A stretch of DNA of 64,000 nucleotides from Telopea speciosissima (lineage: Eukaryota > Streptophyta > Magnoliopsida > Proteales > Proteaceae), in the NCBI RefSeq assembly GCF_018873765.1, contig NC_057923.1:19129913-19193912 (forward strand), read 5' to 3'. The position numbers and the translations under genes were made by a program. Below are positions 55,456 to 64,000 of this stretch, piece by piece. Numbering within the stretch: the stretch's first letter is position 1; every line of letters starts with the position of its first letter. A model generated the notes under the pieces. The model saw only the letters and a program-made list of their open reading frames with translations. It did no database searches and had not been told where the DNA came from.

Positions 55456-56309
55456 CTACAGAGATTGGGATGGAGATGGAAGAAGACTAGGCAAATTCTT
55501 GTGAGAGCACCATACTTCTTTTTTCTTCAACCCTAGTTTCGTAGCATGATCTAATCCTGTGAGGATTCCAAAAAGTTTTGGTTCCAAAAAATGAGTCAGA
55601 TATAAGGTCCTTACTGGGATAAAAATAAATTTGCCCTTTAGCAAAATGCATGAGGCCCACCCTGATGGTCCTATGCTCCTAGAGTCCTGTCCTGCACATA
55701 TCAACACATGAAAATGTAGAGTAGGTAAAGCAAGAAAAAACATATCAAACTCATCATTTGTTACATCCAAGGGCGAGAGTGAGGGGGGATATATACGTAA
55801 ACCCTTCATCCAAAGATCCACCTTCCTTATAACCAACAGAGGATTAGGCTTAATAAATCTGAAAATAATATTGTTTCTGGTTTCCCAAATAAAATAACAA
55901 GTAATAATAAAAACTGAAAAAAACCAATTGAGGGAAGGCTTATCAAGCTTGTAATTCATCAAAGTAGAAATGCAGAATTGTTCCAGGGAGGAATGACTGC
56001 TAAACTCTGTTCTGAGACCCAAAGGATCGGCTGCCCAAATATGTTTAACCCAATCATAGGTGAGGAAAATGTGTCAGTGGGTCTCGACACAAGTGCCACA
56101 GAAAGCACAAGTGAAAACGATCAGACTCCATTTCGAAATTGTATCCTTAACCGGAAGCCTTGCATGTAATACACATCAGAAAAAAAATTTAAATTTAAGA
56201 TGTAAATTAAGTTTCCAAAAAAACTTCCACCAAACGGAATGAATGAAATTAAGAAATGAAGAGGTATGGCAAAAATTAGCCGCTCGTTTCGTACTAAATT
56301 TACCATCAT
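55456..56309 (-). pseudogene. LINE linker and RNase H-like C-terminal part
   Basis: Frame 56309-56121 (FLISFIPFGGSFFGNLIY) and frame 56022-55456 (FIITCYFIWETRNNIIFRF, GPSGWASCILLKGKF, EPKLFGILTGLDHATKLGLK) continue the LINE protein. The last part has the spacing of the LINE RNase H domain, but key acidic residues cannot be confirmed. Confidence 0.75.
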
Positions 56310-56393
56310 TGGCTAAGGTACACCACTAAGAGTCCGAAGAATTTAAAGGGGTGATATTGATAATGTTGGGTAAAAAAGATGGTTTAGAGATTT

Positions 56394-57650
56394 TTAAGAG
56401 CTCTTCATCCCAACCAGAAGAGTTGATGAAGTGGGAGACTTTTTCAAGATACATTCTGGGAGAGCCATTAGGTAAGATTGTAAACCAGGGATAGAGGGTA
56501 TCCAGGGATCGGTCCAAAAAAATGTATCTTGGCCATTTCCTACTTTCCTAAGGGTAAAGGATCTCAACAAAGGAATAGTACTACGAATACTGTTCCACGT
56601 CCAGGAGCCTCGACGCATGAGAGTTTTGGAGTTGAAAAGAGAGGAGTTAGGAAAGTATTTAGCTTTGAGAATTTTGGCCCACAAGGAATCACCATCAGTA
56701 AGGAGTTTCCAACCTAGTTTGAGGAGGAGGGATTGATTGTGGACTTTGGCTTTCCTAAAACCCAGACCCCCATTGGTTAAGGGTCTACACATGGTATTCC
56801 AGGAAATAAGAGAGGTTTTCCTATTACCCGAAGAACCCCCATTCCAGAAATTCAAACAGATAGAATCAATATTTCTGCACACAGAAACCAAGAAAGAAAA
56901 GCAACTCATAAGGTATGAAGGAATAGAAGCTAAAACCGATTTAATGAGCACCCTTCTTCCTGCAAAAGATAAAAAATTAGCTTTCCAACAGTTCAGCCAA
57001 TTTCTGATTCTATTGACCACTGGAGCCAATGTCTTTATTTTGGATCTGCAAGGAAACAAATTAGTACCAAGATAGATAGTATCATGAGACATTTCAGAGA
57101 TTCCAAAGACATTTAAGAGTTTAGTTCTGTCAACAGTAGTCACATTTTTACTGAAATGTATCCCACTTTTCAAGAAATTAATTAATTGGCCTGATAGATC
57201 AGAAAACAAATCAAGAATGGCCTTAATAGTGAGTAAATCTTTCGAGGTTGCTCTGCAAAAAATGAAAATATCATCAGCGAAAAGAATGTGAGAAATTTCA
57301 GGGGCCGATCTGGCAATTTTGATTCCCCTTAAAAGGTCAAGATCATGGTAAGTTTGCAGAAGTCTAGAGAGTACCTCCATTCCTATAAGGAAGACATACT
57401 GGCTGATGGGGCATCCATGTCTTAAGCCACAGGTCCCCTTAAAGTAGCCAAAAGGTGACCCATCCATTTTGATAGAGAAAGAAGTGGAAGTCATAAGCTC
57501 AAAAATGAGGGAACCCCAAGACTTCCCAAAACCCAGGAAACTGAAAATGGCCGATATGAAAGACCATTCCATTCTATCGTAGGCCTTGGACATATCAATT
57601 TTGATTGCCACGTAACCCAGCTTACCTTTTTTGTGGTTCAAGAAGTAATT
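56394..57650 (-). pseudogene. LINE reverse transcriptase, long open frame
   Basis: About 415 codons stay open. They include IKIDMSKAYDRMEWSFI (motif A), CGLRHGCPISQYVFLIGMEV (motif B region), ISHILFADDIFIFCRAT with the catalytic FADD, SGQLINFLKSGIHFS, YLGTNLF, and the thumb/connection NCWKANFLSFAGRRVLIKSV, PSYLMSCF, NGGLGFRKAKVHNQSLLLKL and WKLLTDGDSLWAKILKAKYF. The frame ends at 56394; the following WDEELLKISK part is in another frame (56517-56326). Confidence 0.9.
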
Positions 57651-57830
57651 CTAAGATTTACTTCAAAAGGTGCGCCAGCCTTTTCTCTAACTAAAATCAT
57701 CCATAAAAGTGGTTTCCAATGCTGTCGCGTCAGCTGTCTGCTATGTGGCAGTTGAAGTTGCACTATACTAAATGGACATGCTCTCCATTGTAGTATCTAA
57801 TCATTATTTTAATTTGAGAATGGTTTAGGG

Positions 57831-58076
57831 TAGGGATGTAAATGAATAGCCGAAACACGTTTTCGTATCCGTTTAGCACTACCAGAATCCGTCCGAAAGC
57901 TAAACGGATATGGATACGGATAGGCTATAGTTATCCGAAAAGCTATATTTACATGTAAATGGATAAAATATTCGATCCATATCCGTATCCGTTTAGCACT
58001 ATCTGAATCCATCCGAAAGCTAATCGAATGCGGATATAGCACTATTCGAGCCGAATCCGACCCGTTTACATCCCTA
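57831..58076. mobile_element. MITE of the TAGGGRTGTAAA family, copy 2
   Basis: TAGGGATGTAAATGAATAGC at the left and CCGTTTACATCCCTA at the right, collinear with 12219-12475 (shared GTCCGAAAGCTAAACGGAT and AAGCTATATTTACATGTAAA). Confidence 0.75.
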
Positions 58077-59249
58077 ATTTGGGGTAATGCCTATGCCAGA
58101 CAAGAAGGGGCAAAATAACTGCCCCACCCCTCTTGATGCTTCCATGTGCTTGTCCATCTACCCATGTACCACTCTCCCCCACAGGAAACACTTCCCCTTT
58201 TAATTTTCAGTCCAATTTGCTTCTTTCATGTGCCAATTCTATATTGCAGTTTTAACTATTTCTGAAAAGGCAATTATCTTTTTAAAACTTTAGGAACTAC
58301 TTAGCATGAATAAATATTTATGAAGAAAGGGAACAACTCAGCCGTTTAGATAGAATCTATTCTGTGGGAATATTCCATCTGAACGGTAGTGAGTTGTTCA
58401 CATACGCTCACGTACGTGAACGTTCACGCCCCTCAATATTTAGCTACGCCAAATGCAATTTCAAATTAATAGTTTACGTTAATACTAAGGTTATTATGAC
58501 AAAAAATGGGTTTTACAACTCCTGGAAGGCCCTTTACCCATTGCCTTAAGTGATGAATACAAAATTTTCCTTTTCTATGTTTGAATATTTTCACTTTCCC
58601 TCCATGTGAACTGAGAAGTTGTAATCTTACTGTTTCACCCTCTAAAGATAAAATATTGCATTAAATAACCTTCAGTTTTTTAAGAACTCTTTTCAATCTC
58701 TGTCTAAAATAACTTTTAGGAATAAAACAAGGGCCAATTAAAAGAAGGTTACAACTTCTTAGTTCACCACTTTGGTGACAACAAGTTGTACCTAAAAAAA
58801 AAAGGAAGGGGGAGAAGGGGGGAAGGCTTTTCCTCATCGTGTGGTGAAGGAACCATACAACCATCAATGGCAGAATCGATAATGGGTCTAAGGATTCTCC
58901 CTTGAGTCTTGACCTTGAGTATGGGAAAACTGTCCAAAAATGGTAATTTCTAGCCTTAGTAGAACTACATTTTTGGACAGGTCCAGACATCCAGTGCATA
59001 TGGCTTCCCAAGAATCTGAGACAGTGATGAGCTTTATGGAACTTGTCTGCTAATACATACGTTTTATACTGTGAGAAAGATTTATGCAGAACAGCAGTAG
59101 CAATCTAGTATACATTACTATCGACATTTTCAGTTTCATCATTGGTCAGTTCCCTGAATTGAGTGTATCACTGGCACCAGTTGCAGTAGTAATCTAGCAC
59201 ACACAACTATATGGAGCTCATCATACATTTGACATCCTTTCTTCCCTCG
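58077..59249. other. Intergenic DNA with a MULE-type MITE remnant
   Basis: 58585-58795 contains AATTAAAAGAAGGTTACAAC, CACCACTTTGGTGACAACAAG and AATAACTTTTAGGAATAA, the same order as the right half of the intron 11 MITE (44990-45090). A palindromic ACGTACGTGAACGTTCACG stretch lies near 58410. No gene seen. Confidence 0.5.
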
Positions 59250-59254
59250 CCTCT

Positions 59255-61008
59255 TGATGAGCACATTTATGTGTGAAATCTTATGACATAAAGCATATAT
59301 TTTACCACATTGGACAGAGTTACTTCGGTGCTTTCTTGTGCTTTTCAGGTTTTAGGTGAAATCTTGTGAAAATTGAGCAAAAGATGCTAAGAATAGCTGG
59401 AAGTGCCCACGAGTCGAGAAAATCAAGTTTGGATTGAGCACTGAAAGAATCACACCAATCAATCAAATTTTAATGTGATTACAGTGGGCTCCTTAGCATA
59501 ATTTTGAGGTATTAATAGTATGGATGCGTAGCCCGTCGAGTCAGTTTCGCAACGGTTCAAACGGCACTTGATTCCGGGTTAAAACGAAGAAGTTACGACC
59601 GTTTCCATGGATAGGAGTTTATTTGTAATTATTGACAGTCGACCGAGGACAAAGTAAAACGAAAGTTTGGATTCCAAGGGCCTTAGCGCAATTATCAAAA
59701 GTTATCTTTCTGTCAGCCGAAAGATTCCATTTGGAAGGCTCTGGAGCAGTCCAGCTTCAACTTGAGATATCTTGGGCTCCCGAACTCCAAATTGGACGAA
59801 ATTTGGGTCTATTTTGGGTGATTTTTCGTAAGGAATACAACAATGAGGCCCATATAAGCATCTCATGCTCCACGTTTTTTGAAGGACAGATTTGACATTT
59901 CATTAATTGTGAATGGAATCCTAGTCATCACCCTTGCTCTCTCTCTCCTCCAACTTTTCAAGGACACTTTTGAAATTCTACTTGGGATAGATTTCTTTTG
60001 AAAGATATTCTCTCATCTATGGAAGCTTGAAAAGTCAAAGATGCCTTGATCTCATTGCTTAGAGAAGACACCTACAAAGAAAATGAAGCACAAGTTATAA
60101 TTAGAAAGTTACTTTTTAATAAATAGAAGGTTTATGCATCTAGGATTCTTTTCTCTCCCTCTTTCTATTTTTTTTTTTTTTTTGTTTTTGGGATTCAAGT
60201 TTTATTGTAAAAGAAGAAGGGAATCTTTCTCCTACCTCTTCCCTCTTCCTTCTTATCTTTTCTCCTCTCCTCCCCCCTATAAATACCCCTTGCCCTTTGG
60301 GTTGTAATAAGTTAGTTCTAGTTCAGTTTTTAAGTTAGTTTTAGTTTAGTTTTAATTCAGTTTTTAGTTCAATTAGTTAGTGAAATTTCTTTTTCTCTTC
60401 TTCTAGTTTTTGGCTTTCTAAGTTCTAGTTTGATTTCATGCTTTCAATTCCATGGTTGTAATGCTTTTGATTCATGCTTTAATTTTATGTCTTCAATATG
60501 GTTGTAATAATTCTAGTTTAGTTTCAAGCTTTCTAGTCTAAGTTCCTAAGTTGATGACAAGACTTGGAGATTTAGAAGAGGAAGCCATGCAAGGTTTATT
60601 CAAGTATCTAGGTTTTTACTCTCTAAACTCTTAAACTCATTCTCCCTCTCTTCTATCTCATTCTCTCTTCTTCCATCTCATTCTTCTTCTTCTTCTCCCT
60701 CTATTTTTTTTATTTTTTTATGTGGTTGTGGTGTGTGGTTGCAATTTATCCCTTCCAATCTGCGTTAGTTTGATAGGTTAGATGGATATGTGTTAAAACG
60801 TCAATTTAGTTCATGCCAATTTAATTCGTTAGATGCTTGTGAGTTAGGATGTGTTAATTTGTTAGTTTAATTAGTTTAATTTAACACTTTAATTTGGTTC
60901 ACTTTGCATTACTTTAAAGTGAGTAAAATAGGGTGACGTATATCTCCTCGTGTTCGACCAGTAGCTACGATTGATCCGTACACTTGCGATATTATTTTAA
61001 CTCAAACA
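59255..61008 (+). mobile_element. Solo LTR, 1754 bp, copy 2
   Basis: Starts TTGATGAGCACATTTATG (LTR from the second T) and ends ..AACTCAAACA. A perfect five-base duplication, CCTCT, flanks it (59250-59254 and 61009-61013). It is collinear with 3552-5338 apart from small indels, including about 120 bp of extra sequence near 59390-59500 and gaps elsewhere. The TATA box is at 60278-60285. No internal region. Confidence 0.9.
60278..60285 (+). promoter_or_regulatory. TATA box of the solo LTR, copy 2
   Basis: TATAAATA then CCCCTTGCCCTTTGG, the same context as in copy 1. Confidence 0.6.
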
Positions 61009-61013
61009 CCTCT

Positions 61014-62020
61014 CCACAAGGTGTTCCTACATAATTAATATTGACTCACCAAACTACTTATTGCTAAAATAAAAAATCCCATGAAGCATAAGCTCTTGTA
61101 ACACAAACACCTTGTATAATATCTTTATGTGCTGAATTTCTGCTTCCTAATCTGTGGATATCTAGGTTTCCAAATTCGCCAAAACTACGTATGGGCCCTT
61201 TAAGCTTCCCAAACTCCCACAAATGGGCCCTTTAAGCTTTCCAAACTCCTTCTCATGAATATTTCTATGAACATGTTCTTGACTGCTCCAGTCAGTCTTC
61301 CAGAAAGGTCATGCTTGTAGGGTGTCAATGCTTCACCTCAACCATCAGTTCAATTGCACACTCTTTTACCGAAGTGCTTGTCTAGCCAGGGACTGCCTTA
61401 TTTTCTAAATCATCATTATCGTAACTACTATTAGTGATGCAACATACATCAATTACTTTTCTACTTTGTACCTAGTCACTACTCACCAGAATACAGTACT
61501 TCAACATAAACAAAAGCACTTTAATTGCATTATCCAATATTTAAAGCACCTTGAATACAATAATTCTCCACAACAATTTGAGATGCACACATATATTGAC
61601 ACCAATAACACCAAAGTTAAGTTGCATATTTTGCCTTTTCCTTTTTCATAGTCATATTTTGTTCTACAACTATGCAAAATGAATTCGCACATTTGCCCAT
61701 AATACCATGCAGTTATACCCTAGGTGCCTATGCATATCAAAACTACCAATCCCACAACAATCCCACCCATCCACCCGCCGACACACAGAAATAAGGTTTA
61801 ATGTTCGGAGAAGCATTGGGATGATAATAGGGAAGGCTTAGCTGCTTTCAGAAAGTGAGGGGATGATGCTAATAAAGAAATGAGGTTAAGAAAGGTGAGA
61901 ACCTTACGCTCTCTGTTGATGCACAGATCTTCACATGGAAGAGCAAGCGTTTCATGACACAAGAGTACGAAACCACAAATTACTATTTAAGATCATGACT
62001 GGATAGCAGGAATCTGGAGC
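61014..62020. other. Unassigned intergenic DNA
   Basis: AT-rich with no coding signal. A near-direct repeat of GGGCCCTTTAAGCTT.CCAAACTC occurs at 61193 and 61228. Confidence 0.35.
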
Positions 62021-63640
62021 TGAGTGATGTAGATCCCACGACTGACCAGAAGAAGAAGAAGAACCAAGGCTCATCAACCCAGCTCCAGATGGACCAAAAC
62101 TGGACCAGATCAAGCCAGCCCAGCAGGTCTTCTAGAAGGGTCAAGAAAAAGAGGCCAAAACACTGTTCACGTGAACAGTATCACAGCCCATATTTGCCTC
62201 GTGTGGAGATGCTTTTCAGAAAATCTTGTGGGCTCATCAAGTGGAGAAAGCTTCTATCCTAATGCTGCCATAGTTTAGTTTCTATTTTCATATTTAGAAA
62301 GTAGGCTTAAGTTTCAATTTCCTTAAGTTTCTAATTTGGTTGTCTTTGCATGTTTAGAAGGTTGAGTTATAAAGCCTTCAATAGTCTCTATTTCCATTAG
62401 TTACTATTTTCATTAGTTTCTATTTTCCCAACAGTTGCTAAGTTTTACTTTCTATTTTTGTACCCTAGCCTCAGTCTATAAAAAGGCAACTATTGTAATT
62501 GATTGACACAAAATTAATGAATAATATTTTGAGGCATTCTTGCACTCGATTATGGGAGTAAAACCCCTGTTCAACAGCTAGGATAGCTGCGGGTGAGATA
62601 CCCAGGGCTGAGAAAGCCCATCCCCTACCCCCTTTCTCCTCCTCCCTTCCCTGCTCGATTTCCCTTACGATTGCTCTGCTGCCATTCTAAGATTGCTGCA
62701 AGTGCTGTGAAGACCTCTGGAAGATCAGAATCATGTCCCAATCAAGTCCGGATCTATTGCTGTTGCATCAATTCGAAGGAATACTAGAATACCCTGCGCC
62801 TCTGCTGTTCTGTCCAGGTATTGTAATTGATTGACACAAAATTAATGAATAATATTTTGAGGCATTCTTGCACTCGATTATGGGAGTAAAACCCCTGTTC
62901 AACAGCTAGGATAGCTGCGGGTGAGATACCCAGGGCTGAGAAAGCCCATCCCCTACCCCCTTTCTCCTCCTCCCTTCCCTGCTCGATTTCCCTTACTATT
63001 GCTCTGCTGCCATTCTAAGATTGCTGCAAGTGCTGTGAAGACCTCTGGAAGATCAGAATCATGTCCCAATCAAGTCCGGATCTATTGCTGTTGCATCAAT
63101 TCGAAGGAATACTAGAATACCCTGCGCCTCTGCTGTTCTGTCCAGGTATTGCTGCAGACTTCAGGCTGGGATATCTCCCCAACCAACCACTGAAATCAAT
63201 TGAGATTTGGAAGACTGAATCACACCATCAAAGGCTACATTCGACCCCTGACTTGAGGCCCCAATTCTCACTGGTTCGGCCTGCAGACCCTAACCTTCTA
63301 ATTTGGGAACTCCTTCACAACTCACAAGTTAGCCATTGGAACTGGCTGAATTTATTAGCAGAGATCCCCCTGTCCCTGCTCCACTCAATCCAAGTTTGGG
63401 TCTTTTCTCATTGCTGGTTTGGTTTCTACACACTCATCAGTACTTTCTAATTTTGAAAACCTACTTCTGTTGTGTTTCTGACCATTGAATGTATTCTCAG
63501 ATTTGTCTATTTACTTCCCTACCTAAAGCCTGAGTGTTCTCACTGAGTTTATTGGAATTTGAAGGTTATTATTGGGACTGTAAACCCTAGTTTGCAGTCT
63601 TACATTACTGAGACTCACAAGCAGCACAATGAAACAGAAG
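62021..63640 (+). repeat. LTR-like region with internal tandem duplication
   Basis: A TATAAAAA box at 62477-62484 is followed by a leader-like stretch (AACTATTGTAATTGATTGAC, AATGAATAATATTTTGAGGC) of the kind found at the start of LTR transcripts, then C-rich sequence. The region probably ends near CTCACAAGCAGCACA (about 63630). I could not fix the borders or find a target duplication, primer site or second LTR. Frames at 62593, 62921 and 63061 are LTR sequence. Confidence 0.45.
62491..63146 (+). repeat. 328-bp tandem duplication
   Basis: 62491-62818 and 62819-63146 are almost identical; the only difference I noticed is TTACGATTGC against TTACTATTGC. Each copy starts at TATTGTAATTGATTGACAC just after the TATA box and ends at CTGTTCTGTCCAGG. 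Confidence 0.9.
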
Positions 63641-64000
63641 AGACGGTAGATTTACAGTTCAAGGTATAGGAGAAGGAGAACAAGTCAGAGAACTTCACAT
63701 TTACATGTATCAATTCAAGGAAGGAAAAATTCTATATAGAAGATAAACTCTACAAGTGGAAAATCTCAAAAGTACTCTTCCATTTGTTCATAGTTAAAGT
63801 GAAGAATATGTACGTTCTTCGCATCAAAGAACTTTCTATAGAGGGTAAGACAAAGTCACAATTTTTTATGCAACTAGTCAGAACTAAAGCTAATCTGATT
63901 TAAATTAAGAACATGGGAGAATTTGATTCTACATAGAACATTTTTAACTTGAAAGGCTCAAAACTAAGAACTATAAACCAGCTACTAGGAATATTTTTGC
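63641..64000. other. No feature recognised
   Basis: AT-rich end of the window without coding signal. Confidence 0.3.

Larger units (their letters stand above)
55247..57670 (-). mobile_element. 5'-truncated L1-type LINE, 2.4 kb, with target duplication
   Basis: The element is on the minus strand with its poly(A) tail at 55247-55257 (poly(T) on plus). Flanks are TGTGCCAGCC (55237-55246) and TGCGCCAGCC (57671-57680), a ten-base duplication with one mismatch. The 5' end cuts into reverse transcriptase just before KKGKLGYVAIKIDMSKAYDR, so endonuclease and ORF1 are missing. Reverse transcriptase, the zinc-knuckle/linker region and an RNase H-like tail follow, with frame breaks after 56394. Confidence 0.9.

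Noticed and set aside
62593..63450. Repeated proline-rich frames and a 129-codon frame
   Set aside because: They arise from the 328-bp duplicated LTR-like unit; there is no start context or family similarity.

Overview
This is nuclear DNA from a flowering plant. The evidence is spliced genes with GT/AG introns, a plant-type NAC transcription factor, a golgin candidate 6 gene very like the Arabidopsis one, and a dense load of plant transposons: Copia and Ty3 retroelements, L1- and RTE-type LINEs, and MULE, PIF/Harbinger, hAT and CACTA elements. Long, repeat-filled introns suggest a medium-to-large genome. I cannot name the species; an early-diverging eudicot or magnoliid is only a guess. Almost all open frames outside the three host genes are transposon remnants or chance frames.

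Layout. 1-1660 holds the 3' part of a plus-strand gene, probably of the gamma-glutamylcyclotransferase fold. 1.99-13.2 kb is nested repeats: a LINE remnant with a Tourist-like MITE, a 1.8 kb solo LTR, an RTE LINE remnant split by a 1.85 kb MULE that carries a captured exon, a CACTA end and a Ty3 pol scrap. 13261-16734 (minus) is a three-exon NAC gene of 383 codons with a triplicated acidic C-terminus. 17979-19282 is a gene-carrying TIR element with a TTA target duplication, holding a broken histone H2A.W copy joined in frame to an exon from another gene. A second, larger TIR element lies beside it (19286-21960). 22.9-25.4 kb is a cluster of GC-rich dispersed repeats and an RTE LINE.

25700-49735 (plus) is the main gene: golgin candidate 6, the p115/Uso1 vesicle tether. 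I rebuilt 19 exons that give 916 codons in one frame. Its fourth intron is about 10.9 kb. It holds a Copia element with near-identical LTRs and a GAAAG target duplication, a second decayed Copia, and coding-like pieces of unknown origin, all antisense to the gene. A 91-bp tandem duplication copies the end of exon 14 with its splice donor.

49.7-64 kb is repeats again: a 1.78 kb TIR element with gene-like content, an hAT-like element with an 8-bp target duplication, a 5'-truncated L1-type LINE with its target duplication, a second copy of the solo LTR with a perfect CCTCT duplication, and an LTR-like region with a 328-bp internal duplication.

The host genes are unrelated neighbours and there is no operon logic. 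The most unusual theme is gene-fragment capture: two DNA elements show it well, a third is a weaker candidate, and one Copia element carries an exon/donor-like insert. No new enzyme system or defence locus is visible.
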